Source of the DNA: Betaproteobacteria bacterium
GTDB taxonomy: Bacteria; Pseudomonadota; Gammaproteobacteria; Burkholderiales; SG8-39
Assembly: GCA_009693235.1 (NCBI GenBank)
Contig: SHXR01000006.1
Location: 22,893-86,892 of the forward strand
Length of the DNA stretch: 64,000 nucleotides
Direction of reading: 5' to 3'
In this document: positions 45,503-54,092 of the stretch, piece after piece
How positions within the stretch are numbered: position 1 is the first letter of the stretch
Layout of the letters: each line of letters starts with the position of its first letter
Notes under the pieces: model-generated
Told to the model about the DNA's origin: nothing
Seen by the model: the letters and a program-made list of their open reading frames with translations, nothing else
The model's database searches: none
Made by a program: the position numbers and the translations under genes

Positions 45503-45638
45503 GACCGCCAATTCCGCCGGCTGCGGATTGATCGGGCAGCGAACGCCGCTTCCGCTACAATTTCAGGTTTTCGGCGCGCATGGGCCCGTTGTCCCACTCG
45601 CGCATCTGTATCCAATCACCTTTCGGGAGATGAATTTC

Positions 45639-46595
45639 ATGTCGATGGCCGACCGCGATGGCTATATCTGGCACGACGGCAAGCTGGTGGACTGGCGCAA
45701 GGCCACCACGCACGTGCTCACCCACTCGCTGCATTACGGTCTCGCGGTCTTTGAAGGCGTACGCGCATACAAGACCACGGACGGCACGTCGATCTTTCGC
45801 CTGCAAGAACATACCGACCGGATGTTTAATTCGGCGCACATCTATCAGATGAAGATCCCGTACACGCGGGCGCAACTGATGGATGCCCAGATCGAGGTCG
45901 TGCGCGCCAATAAGCTCGAGGAATGCTACATCCGTCCGATCGCCTTTTACGGCTCGGAAAAAATGGGCGTCTCGCCGAAGGGCGCAACCGTTCATGTGTC
46001 GATTGCCGCTTGGCCCTGGGGCGCTTACCTTGGCGCCGAAGCCATTGAAAAAGGCATTCGGGTTAAGACTTCCTCCTATGCAAGACACCATGTGAATGTC
46101 TCGATGTGCCGCGCCAAGTACTCGGGGACCTACGCGAACTCAATTCTCGCCAATCTCGAAGCGACCGCGGATGGCTATGACGAGGCGCTGTTGCTCGATG
46201 TCGATGGCTTCGTGGCCGAAGGCGCGGGCGAAAACCTTTTCATGATCAAGGATGGTTGCCTGTATGAACCGGAACTCACCTCCGCCCTCCTTGGCATCAC
46301 CCGGCGCAGCGTGATCGACATCGCGACCGATTTTGGTTACAAGGTCGACGCCCGTCGGATTACGCGTGACGATCTGTATCTCGCCGACGAACTCTTCTTT
46401 ACCGGCACCGCGGCCGAAGTCACGCCGATCCGCGAACTCGACAATCGGCAAATCGGCACGGGCGTGCGCGGACCGATCACCGCAAAAATACAGAAGGCAT
46501 TTTTCGACATCGTGCGCGGCAAGAACAAGAAACGCGCCGACTGGTTGACGCCGGTCCCGATGGGTAAGGCGGCGGCGAAGAAAGGTAAGCGCTGA
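45639..46595 (+). CDS. ilvE: Branched-chain amino acid aminotransferase
   Basis: A 318-aa fold-IV PLP aminotransferase. The PLP lysine lies in SMCRAKYSGTYANS, followed by EALLLDVDGFVAEGAGENLF, a hallmark of IlvE. N-terminal GYIWHDGKLVDW and HSLHYGLAVFEGVRAY are also typical. It exchanges amino groups between Leu, Ile or Val and 2-oxoglutarate. Several closely spaced ATGs (45630, 45639, 45645) could start it; 45639 is chosen as best placed after GGGAG. TACAAT at 45556-45561 may be a -10 box. Its TGA overlaps the ATG of the small zinc-finger gene. Confidence 0.93.
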   Translation: MSMADRDGYIWHDGKLVDWRKATTHVLTHSLHYGLAVFEGVRAYKTTDGTSIFRLQEHTDRMFNSAHIYQMKIPYTRAQLMDAQIEVVRANKLEECYIRPIAFYGSEKMGVSPKGATVHVSIAAWPWGAYLGAEAIEKGIRVKTSSYARHHVNVSMCRAKYSGTYANSILANLEATADGYDEALLLDVDGFVAEGAGENLFMIKDGCLYEPELTSALLGITRRSVIDIATDFGYKVDARRITRDDLYLADELFFTGTAAEVTPIRELDNRQIGTGVRGPITAKIQKAFFDIVRGKNKKRADWLTPVPMGKAAAKKGKR

Positions 46596-46792
46596 TGGCC
46601 GAGCCCGTGCCAGGCAGATCGCGCATCGAAATCACGCAAAAGGATTTGCCGCTCCATTGCCCGATGACGCGCACACCAGTGTGGTCCAATCACCCGCGCG
46701 TATTTCTGCAACCAGGTGCAGACGGTGAATCGCGTTGCCCCTATTGCGGCACGGTCTATGTTGTTTCAGGCACGGCCCGCGCGGGGCATTGA
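46595..46792 (+). CDS. Small zinc-finger protein (zf-CHCC, NDUFS6-like)
   Basis: A 65-aa protein with Cys22, His33 and the C-terminal CPYC pair, giving the C-H-C-C set of the zf-CHCC domain. The ilvE-zf-CHCC-waaF order is common in betaproteobacteria. The eukaryotic relative NDUFS6 belongs to complex I; the bacterial role is not established. The ATG overlaps the ilvE stop (ATGA), so translation is probably coupled. waaF begins 35 bp after its end. Confidence 0.9.
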   Translation: MAEPVPGRSRIEITQKDLPLHCPMTRTPVWSNHPRVFLQPGADGESRCPYCGTVYVVSGTARAGH

Positions 46793-46827
46793 TCCGGATC
46801 GCCGCACCCGCATACAACTCTTCGGCG

Positions 46828-47862
46828 ATGCGTATTCTTGTCGTCGCACCGTCTTGGATCGGTGACGCGCTGCTAGCTCAACCGCTCTTTGCGCGGCTTC
46901 TAGTCCTGCATCCGAGCGCGACGATAGACGCCATTGCACCGCCCTGGACGGCCCCCGTCTTACGACGTATGCCAGAAATTAGCGTGGTGATCGATGCGCC
47001 TATCGAACATGGAGCACTGCGCCTAGTCGAGCGGTGGCGACTGGCCAGACAGCTGGCGGCGCGCTCCTACGATCGCGCGGTGGTATTGCCGAACTCGTTC
47101 AAATCGGCGCTGACCCCTTGGTTGGCTCGCATTCCGGTGCGCATCGGATTCATTGGCGAGCAACGCTATGGTGTTCTCAATGTCTTGCATAGATTGGACC
47201 CGCAACAGCTCCCATTGATGGCAGAGCGCTATGCAAAACTCGCAGAAGCGCCCCGGGCGATGCCGCACCGTCCACTGGCCGGCACATCGATTCGCATCGA
47301 TCCTGTCAATCGCGCGCGCACGCTCAACTTGCTTGCCCTCAATGTGGAGCGGCCAATCGTCGCGTTCTGCCCGGGCGCCGAATATGGTCCAGCCAAGCGT
47401 TGGCCGGTGCAACACTTCACGGTGCTCGCGCGCGCCCTGACAGCGAACGGTCGGCAGGTGTGGCTATTTGGCGGCCCGAAAGATCAGGCCATCACCAGAG
47501 AAATTAAAGAAGGGGCGGGGGAAGCGTGTACCGATCTGGCTGGGCGCACGGACCTCGCGGGCGCCATCGATCTGATGTCCTATGCGAGCGCCGTCGTGTC
47601 GAACGATTCTGGGCTGATGCATGTTGCCGCGGCGATCGGTCGGCCGCTCGTTGCCCTATATGGATCATCAAGCCCCGCGCATACGCCGCCGCTCGCGCCG
47701 GATGCACAAATTCTCTCGCTCTCGCTCGCCTGCAGTCCGTGCTATGCGCGCGAGTGTCCGCTTGGACATTTTCGCTGCCTGAACGACCTCGATCCCATCC
47801 GTGTTATGGATGCAATCGGCCAAGCCGAAAAATCCACGAACAGCGCCCATCGCATTGATTGA
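46828..47862 (+). CDS. waaF: Lipopolysaccharide heptosyltransferase II
   Basis: A 344-aa GT9-family glycosyltransferase. The N-terminal motif ILVVAPSWIGDALLAQPLF, the FCPGAEYGPAKRWP segment and the C-terminal SNDSGLMHVAAAIGRPLVALYG block match WaaF. It adds the second heptose to the lipopolysaccharide inner core. The start at 46828 is chosen for the family N-terminus; the frame continues upstream to 46735. Its presence with diaA, dolP and the heptose adenylyltransferase domain supports a Gram-negative heptose core. Confidence 0.93.
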   Translation: MRILVVAPSWIGDALLAQPLFARLLVLHPSATIDAIAPPWTAPVLRRMPEISVVIDAPIEHGALRLVERWRLARQLAARSYDRAVVLPNSFKSALTPWLARIPVRIGFIGEQRYGVLNVLHRLDPQQLPLMAERYAKLAEAPRAMPHRPLAGTSIRIDPVNRARTLNLLALNVERPIVAFCPGAEYGPAKRWPVQHFTVLARALTANGRQVWLFGGPKDQAITREIKEGAGEACTDLAGRTDLAGAIDLMSYASAVVSNDSGLMHVAAAIGRPLVALYGSSSPAHTPPLAPDAQILSLSLACSPCYARECPLGHFRCLNDLDPIRVMDAIGQAEKSTNSAHRID

Positions 47863-47944
47863 GACGGAGCGTTGCCAATTCGATCACGGCGAAGAGGATG
47901 GCTGCCCTCCACAATCGGCCCGCTCTCCTCTATTCGGGCCTCCA

Positions 47945-48585
47945 ATGAAAAAACTCTTCTGCTCGCCACTGCGCTTGCGATGGCTTCCCCGACTGCCTTT
48001 GCTCAATCCAGCCTGCAACGCTTTTACGTGGGTGGCGGAGCCGGTGTTTCGAACATTACCGGCCATGTCGCCGATATCTTATTGCCCGTTGCGGGAGCGA
48101 CCACCTCAACCCTGACGTTCGACTCCACCGATACACCGGCCCGCGTTTTTGCCGGATTCAGATTCACGTCAAACTGGGGCATTGAGGGTGGAGCGCAATC
48201 ACTGGGGCGATTCAGCGCGCGTCGCGACGTTACGGCACCAGTCGCTGCAACCTATGATGCCGCATGGACTGTAAGAGGAGGCTATGTGGACCTCGTCGCA
48301 AGGGTGTCGTTTGGCGACGACAGTTGGAGCGTGATCGGGAAAGTTGGGGCGATGCGCGCGACCACGCGCGTGGAGTCAACGAGCGCGGGCGTCTCGAGCA
48401 CCGCATCAGACAGCAAATTTGCATTTCGGTACGGGGCGGGCGTGCAGTTCGATTTAAACCGATGGCTCGCATTCCGGGCTGACGCCGAGGCGAACCGACG
48501 TGCGACCAACAGCAATCTGGGCGGACTAAGCACCGATTCACTGACCTACAACGTGCTTACTGGCAGTTTTCTGCTTAAGTTCTAG
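47945..48585 (+). pseudogene. Outer-membrane beta-barrel protein, frameshifted by one base just after ATG
   Basis: Mature barrel sequence (SSLQRFYVGGGAGVSN to the C-terminal aromatic residue in GSFLLKF) is intact and resembles an eight-stranded OmpA/OmpW-like barrel with a terminal Phe. The signal peptide KTLLLATALAMASPTAFA is also readable, but the ATG at 47945 is followed by six A, which puts it one base out of frame; seven A would give MKKTLLLATA. The only in-frame alternative upstream is a TTG at 47872 with an arginine-rich, non-signal-like start. The TAG stop is part of the CTAG flanking repeat copy E. It could be switched off, phase-variable, or misread. Confidence 0.82.
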
Positions 48586-48672
48586 GGAATCACTGAACAA
48601 GGGGCTCGCCCCTCGTAACTCCCTGAATATTTGAGCACGTTGATTACGCGGGATAGCTTAATCAACGCTTCC
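48586..48672 (-). mobile_element. 87-bp MITE-like hairpin element, copy E (TSD CTAG)
   Basis: Inverted relative to copy D, flanked by CTAG at 48582-48585 and 48673-48676. The left CTAG provides the stop of the outer-membrane barrel gene. Compared with other copies the first hairpin has GTTGATT/AATCAAC instead of GCTGATT/AATCAGC: a compensating double change that keeps the pair. The second stem is shortened to GGGG/CCCC, with one base lost on each side and the same CTCG loop. These paired changes suggest the fold matters. Confidence 0.9.
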
Positions 48673-48689
48673 CTAGGATCTGATCCATC

Positions 48690-48750
48690 CAAAATGACGG
48701 AAAACATCCCCTCATACGCCCCTGAATTTGGGCCGCCTAGCGTCATTTTG
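48690..48750. repeat. Perfect 10-bp inverted repeat downstream of rnpB
   Basis: CAAAATGACG (48690-48699) and CGTCATTTTG (48741-48750) are exact inverted copies, 41 bp apart, in the gap between repeat copy E and rnpB. A short CCCC/GGGG dyad (48781-48792) lies next to the rnpB 3' end. Together they may mark the end of the rnpB transcript or another small repeat unit. No U-rich tract is visible on the minus strand, so an ordinary intrinsic terminator is not claimed. Confidence 0.5.
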
Positions 48751-48790
48751 AAGCGGCCTCGAAGACGGGCGCCCCGCGAACCCCAAAGGG

Positions 48791-49250
48791 GTGAAGTCGG
48801 CCGATAAGCCGGGTTCTGTCGGGGACGATCATTCCTCTAGGTCAACGGTTACCCGCTGGCTCAAGCCACCTACCCGCAAGTTCGGACGAGCCGCCCTACG
48901 CCGCAGCTAGAAGCCGCGACGCACTTGCCTATTTGGTGTTGCTCCGGATGGGGTTTGCCATGCCGCTCCGTGTTGCCACGTGCGCGGTGCGCTCTTACCG
49001 CACCATTTCACCCTTGCCAGGGGACCTGTACCCTTCGGCGGAATTTTTCTGTTGCATCCCATCATGCAGCTTTGGCAAGCGCTTGCGCGATCACACAGGC
49101 CACTGCATGACGGAATCCCGCTTGCGCGGGACTTTCCATCGCCTCACGGCGTCCGGCCGTTAGCCGGCATCCTGCTCTATGGAGCCCGGACTTTCCTCTG
49201 CACAAGCCTCATTTTCATGAGTTCATACAGCGATCGCCTAGCCGACTTCA
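48791..49250 (-). ncRNA. rnpB: RNase P RNA (type A), enlarged
   Basis: The catalytic RNA of RNase P, which trims tRNA 5' ends. Conserved blocks on the minus strand are GAGGAAAGTCCGGGCTCCAT, AACAGAAA, GGGTGAAA and GGTAAGAGCGCACCG, and near the end GACAGAACCCGGCTTATC. P1 is closed by GAAGTCGGC at the 5' end with the GCCGACTTC at the 3' end. The length is about 460 nt, against 377 nt for E. coli M1 RNA. The extra sequence, between the CCGGGCTCC block and AACAGA, includes a TCATGCAG/CTGCATGA stem (49062-49069/49103-49110) and a REP-like GGAA-CCCGC/GCGGG-TTCC hairpin (49112-49137). Boundaries are estimated to within a few bases. Confidence 0.94.
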
Positions 49251-50107
49251 CCGCTCGATTGTATCTCGCGCGAGCGCCCACCGACGGCTGAATTGCGCGG
49301 CGGCCGAAACTGCCTCGTGTCGTCATAGTAGGTGTCCATGGCGTTCGCGGCGACCCATCCGGGAATGCCGAGAATCGGCAACGGTCCGAGGGATCGGGTA
49401 CTGCCAAGCAGATCATTCCCGGCGAAACGCGTCGCGGCGGTGGCATCGAGGATCGCCCGTTGCGAACATTCGTCGACATGGAGAAATGCATCATCCACCG
49501 GCACCACCAACGCTTTCGCGGTAATCCCGCGATAAGGTGAAAGTGCCTTTTCCATGATCGAGTGGCCGAACACGTAAAAACGCATCAGCCGCGCGACCTC
49601 GGTGCGTCGTCGCCAGAAGAGTTCCTTCCATTGCTCACCAGCGAGCAGCGCCGCAAGCTCTTCGCACGCCGCGGCCACCAGGATGCCGCCTTCATCGAAC
49701 AGCGTCAGCACATCCCGCGCGGTACCACGCACTGCCCCCGGCGCCCGGTATGCCATCAATTCGTAATGACGCGCGTTCAGCATCGCTTTCGTTTGTGGAA
49801 ACGACAACCAGGCGAGCGCATTGAACAAATCGTGCCAACTGCCAGGTCGGGTATCGATCTCCCCATCCAGGTAGATCCTCGCTTCGTAGGACCGGTCGAT
49901 CGAGGCGATCGCCGCACGCGGTGCGACAAACCGCAGCCCTGCACCGGATCTAGAGCGGATGCCAATCCCCTCTGCTCTGTTGTTCAGCGCCGCAAAATCG
50001 GGGAAGTCGTGATGGCTTAGCGCGGCAATCTGCGCATGCACGGAACCAAGAATCGGCTCGGCCAGCAACCGCTGAGGCTCCCAGCTTGGCGCGCCGATGG
50101 TGGCCAT
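49238..50107 (-). CDS. DUF3025 family protein
   Basis: A 289-aa protein of DUF3025, a family of unknown function common in beta- and gammaproteobacteria. Recognisable stretches are SWHDLFNALAWLSFPQTK, and NARHYELM, and RDVLTLFDEGG. The start is taken at ATG 50107 (MATIGAPSWEP), 10 bp after the pyrC stop; the frame is open further upstream only because it shadows pyrC. The last codons and stop overlap the rnpB 5' end by about 13 bp, so rnpB transcription must start within or before this coding region. Confidence 0.85.
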   Translation of the reverse strand: MATIGAPSWEPQRLLAEPILGSVHAQIAALSHHDFPDFAALNNRAEGIGIRSRSGAGLRFVAPRAAIASIDRSYEARIYLDGEIDTRPGSWHDLFNALAWLSFPQTKAMLNARHYELMAYRAPGAVRGTARDVLTLFDEGGILVAAACEELAALLAGEQWKELFWRRRTEVARLMRFYVFGHSIMEKALSPYRGITAKALVVPVDDAFLHVDECSQRAILDATAATRFAGNDLLGSTRSLGPLPILGIPGWVAANAMDTYYDDTRQFRPPRNSAVGGRSREIQSSGEVG

Positions 50108-50117
50108 CACCGCATGC

Positions 50118-51161
50118 TCATGGGGCAAGACAACGCCACTGCAACACTTCCCCGGCACGCAACGGCACGATTTCGGTCGTCCCGAACGAGAATGTTGCAG
50201 GTGCCTGCCACTTGGCACGCTCCAGGCGCAGCCTCGATTGATTACGCGGCAGGTGGTAGAAGTCCGGGCCGTGGAACGATGCAAACGTCTCCAGCCGATC
50301 CAGCGCACCGACCGCATCAAACGCCTCGGCATAGAGTTCAATTGCCGCATGGGAAGCATAGACGCCGGCATGCCCGCAAGCGCACTCCTTGCTGCCGCGT
50401 GCATGGGGCGCGCTGTCGGTGCCGAGAAAAAAATGGGGATCACCGGAGGTCGCCGCCTGCACCAACGCAAGACGATCCTCCTCCCGTTTCAGGATCGGCA
50501 GGCAATAGTAGTGCGGCCGCACGCCGCCTTGAAAAATGGCGTTGCGGTTGTAGAGAAGATGATGGGCTGTAATGGTCGCGCCAACATTGGCCGGCGCCGC
50601 ACGGACATATTGCACCGCCTCTTTGGTGGTGATGTGTTCGATGACGACCCGCAATTTCGGAAAGTGACGCCGAATGCGACCGAGCTCGGTGTCGAGAAAC
50701 ACCGCCTCACGATCGAAGATATCCACGCCTTGCGTGGTCACCTCGCCATGCAACAGGAGCGGCATGCCAAGCGCGGTCATCGCCTCCAGCGCGGGGAATG
50801 TGCGCTCAAGGTTGGTGACGCCCGCATCCGAGTTGGTGGTCGCACCCGCCGGGTAGTATTTCATCGCGTGGATGAAGCCACTCGCGCTCGCCTCGCGAAT
50901 GGTGGCGGCCGAGGTGTTGTCGGTGAGATACAAGGTCATCAGCGGTTCAAACTTGGCACCACTTGGGCGCGCCGCTAGAATTCGCTCGCGATAGGCCTTC
51001 GCCTGCGGTACCGCCGTCACTGGGGGCACCAGGTTCGGCATGATGATCGCCCGCGCAAATTGGCGCGTCGTATGCGGCAGCACGCTTACCATCGCCGCAC
51101 CATCGCGCAAATGCAGATGCCAGTCGTCTGGCGTGGTGATCTCGATCGTTTGGACCATCAT
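50118..51161 (-). CDS. pyrC: Dihydroorotase
   Basis: A 347-aa type II dihydroorotase, which closes carbamoyl-aspartate to dihydroorotate in pyrimidine synthesis. The zinc ligands HLHLRDG (about residues 15-21), the carboxylated-Lys region FIHAMKYYPAGATTNS, and the later H-x-TT segment VVIEHITT and FFLGTDSAPH (Asp) are intact. The ATG doublet at 51161 overlaps the rsmI stop, indicating coupling. The DUF3025 gene follows on the same strand. Confidence 0.95.
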   Translation of the reverse strand: MMVQTIEITTPDDWHLHLRDGAAMVSVLPHTTRQFARAIIMPNLVPPVTAVPQAKAYRERILAARPSGAKFEPLMTLYLTDNTSAATIREASASGFIHAMKYYPAGATTNSDAGVTNLERTFPALEAMTALGMPLLLHGEVTTQGVDIFDREAVFLDTELGRIRRHFPKLRVVIEHITTKEAVQYVRAAPANVGATITAHHLLYNRNAIFQGGVRPHYYCLPILKREEDRLALVQAATSGDPHFFLGTDSAPHARGSKECACGHAGVYASHAAIELYAEAFDAVGALDRLETFASFHGPDFYHLPRNQSRLRLERAKWQAPATFSFGTTEIVPLRAGEVLQWRCLAP

Positions 51162-52039
51162 TCCCCCTTCGCTTCGCCGTCGGTGCGTCCGGTAGCGCGC
51201 CGCCAGGCAAGGGCTCGCTCATAGAGACTATTGCGGGTTCGCCCAGTCATTCGTACCGCCAGCGCCACCGCTTGGCTAAGAGGCAGGGCCTCCAATAGAG
51301 GATGCAGAATGCGGTCATCATCGTTGCCCGCACGTTGATCATCGGCGGCGGCGCCCTCAACCAGCAGCACGAATTCACCGCGCGAGTGATTGGGATCGGT
51401 GGCGAGCCATGCGGGCACGTCCGCCAGCGGCATGGCCTGAATTTCCTCGAACATCTTGGTTATTTCACGGGCGATGACGATGCGTCGTTCGCCACCCAGC
51501 ACGGTGATCAAATCCTGAATCATCGCGGCTAATCGATGCGGCGCCTCATAGAACACCAGCGTGCAGGCATGCCCTTTTAACGCGGTCAAGGCCTTGCACC
51601 GCGCGGTTTCCTTTTCCGGGGCGAATCCGGCAAACAGGAACGGACCGGTAAATCCCGATGCCGATAGCGCCGCAATCGCGGCATTGGGACCAGGAATCGG
51701 GATCACCCGTACGCCGGCATCCAGGGCCATCGCCACCAGACGGGCACCCGGATCGGACACGCCGGGGGTGCCTGCATCGGCGACCAACGCCATCGATTGA
51801 CCCTGCCCGAGCTGTTCGACGATTGAGGCTGCAATCTGTCCTTCATTGTGATCATGCAGGGCGCGGGTGGGCGGACGAATCCCCAAATGCGCGAGCAACG
51901 TTCGGGTGACCCGGGTGTCTTCGGCGAGGACCAGATCGACCGCAGCCAGCGTTTCCCGCGCCCGCATCGACAAATCGGACAGGTTGCCGATCGGTGTCGC
52001 CACTACATACAATGTGCCAGGAGGTGCTGTTCGGGACAT
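51158..52039 (-). CDS. rsmI: 16S rRNA (cytidine-1402-2'-O)-methyltransferase
   Basis: A 293-aa SAM-dependent tetrapyrrole-methylase-fold enzyme that methylates C1402 of 16S rRNA. TLYVVATPIGNLSDLSMRA at the N-terminus and LVADAGTPGVSDPGARLV (about residues 81-98) are diagnostic, as is FYEAPHRLAAM. It starts at 52039, where the sequence CATG encodes an ATG on each strand: this gene's start on minus and a possible yraN-side ATG on plus. The rsmI-yraN divergence is conserved in many proteobacteria. Confidence 0.95.
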   Translation of the reverse strand: MSRTAPPGTLYVVATPIGNLSDLSMRARETLAAVDLVLAEDTRVTRTLLAHLGIRPPTRALHDHNEGQIAASIVEQLGQGQSMALVADAGTPGVSDPGARLVAMALDAGVRVIPIPGPNAAIAALSASGFTGPFLFAGFAPEKETARCKALTALKGHACTLVFYEAPHRLAAMIQDLITVLGGERRIVIAREITKMFEEIQAMPLADVPAWLATDPNHSRGEFVLLVEGAAADDQRAGNDDDRILHPLLEALPLSQAVALAVRMTGRTRNSLYERALAWRRATGRTDGEAKGE

Positions 52040-52082
52040 GGCGCGGTCAATCGTTCAATGGATACAGGGCATGTAACGCCCG

Positions 52083-52388
52083 GTGCTCGAGGCGCACGGC
52101 CTCAAGACGGTCCTGCGCAACTTCCGCTGCCGCGGTGGTGAAATCGATCTGATCGCGGTCGATGGCGAGACGCTCGTCTTTGTGGAAGTCCGGGTACGCT
52201 CGCGCGATGACTTTGGCGGGGCGCGGGCAAGCATTGATCATCATAAGCAGCGCCGTATTCTACGCGCCGCGAAGTTCTATCTGGCAGGTAAGCGCGCCCG
52301 CCCATGCCGTTTCGATGTCATCGTGATGTCGAGCGCGGAAGGCGCCGAACTCGAATGGATTCGCAATGCGTTTGACGACCATGAATAG
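52083..52388 (+). CDS. yraN: YraN family (UPF0102) nuclease-like protein, N-terminally short
   Basis: A 101-aa endonuclease-fold protein (PD-(D/E)XK-like). The core RNFRCRGGEIDLI, DGETLVFVEVRVRS and CRFDVIVM is intact. Full-length YraN has about 20 more residues, with a G-x-x-AE-x-x-A motif before the L-E-x-x-G-L helix. Here the same frame upstream reads MARSIVQWIQGM and then TAA (52074-52076), so translation must begin at GTG 52083. The N-terminal helix is lost, so the gene may be damaged or expressed as a shortened product. Its last codons overlap the following HIRAN gene by 8 bp. Confidence 0.72.
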   Translation: MLEAHGLKTVLRNFRCRGGEIDLIAVDGETLVFVEVRVRSRDDFGGARASIDHHKQRRILRAAKFYLAGKRARPCRFDVIVMSSAEGAELEWIRNAFDDHE

Positions 52389-52779
52389 ATTCCGCCGCCA
52401 CGGGGAGATGACACGCTGCATTGTCCTTGCGCTGTTGCTCGGCTGCTCGGTAGCCGGCATGGCGATCGCCCAGCAGGCAAGGCTGTTGATCTAGGACTCC
52501 CCGTTGGCGGGGTTTCGCTATCACGCGGGTCACCGGGTGTGGGAGGAACTCACCGTAGGCGATCGTCTGGAGCTGGTCCGCGAGCCGGACAACCGGTTCG
52601 ATCCGCATGCGGTGCGCATCGAATGGCACGGAGAAAAACTCGGCTACGTGCCGCGCCGGGAAAACGCGACCCTGGCCCGGGCGCTCGATCGCGGTGATCC
52701 CCTCCGCGCGTGCATCAATCGGCTGGTCTGGCATCCCAATCCCCGCGAGCGCATTCGGTTTGAAGTGTTCGTCGATTGA
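52381..52779 (+). pseudogene. HIRAN-domain protein interrupted by an in-frame amber codon
   Basis: A 132-codon frame: a signal-peptide-like start (CIVLALLLGCSVAGMAIA) followed by a HIRAN domain (SPLAGFRYHAGHRVWEEL through RERIRFEVFVD). A single TAG at 52492-52494 (codon 38) interrupts it. Homologues commonly have Gln or Arg-like residues there, and CAG to TAG is a one-base change. A TTG at 52504 could restart translation but would leave out the signal peptide. Secreted HIRAN proteins have no defined role; the domain is otherwise known from HLTF DNA-end binding. The gene overlaps the yraN end. Confidence 0.82.
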
Positions 52780-52831
52780 GCAGGCGCCACTGGTCGGCGG
52801 AAAGCATCCGGTCACTGTGAATCCCGTTTGA

Positions 52832-54060
<1,229 letters not shown>

Positions 54061-54092
54061 CCGCGGACACGTTCTCCCCGCGAGCACAGCGC

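Noticed and set aside
47872..47944. TTG start giving a longer, uninterrupted outer-membrane barrel
   Set aside because: It would place an Arg-rich stretch before the signal peptide and has no convincing ribosome-binding site; the ATG-AAA start one base out of frame fits far better.
4567..48676. CRISPR or tRNA-associated origin of the repeated 89-bp sequence
   Set aside because: Copies are kilobases apart, occur in both orientations and have individual target duplications, so they are not an array.
49238..50470. 410-residue version of the DUF3025 protein
   Set aside because: The first 121 residues shadow the pyrC 3' region and are Arg/Ser-rich; the family begins at the ATG at 50107.
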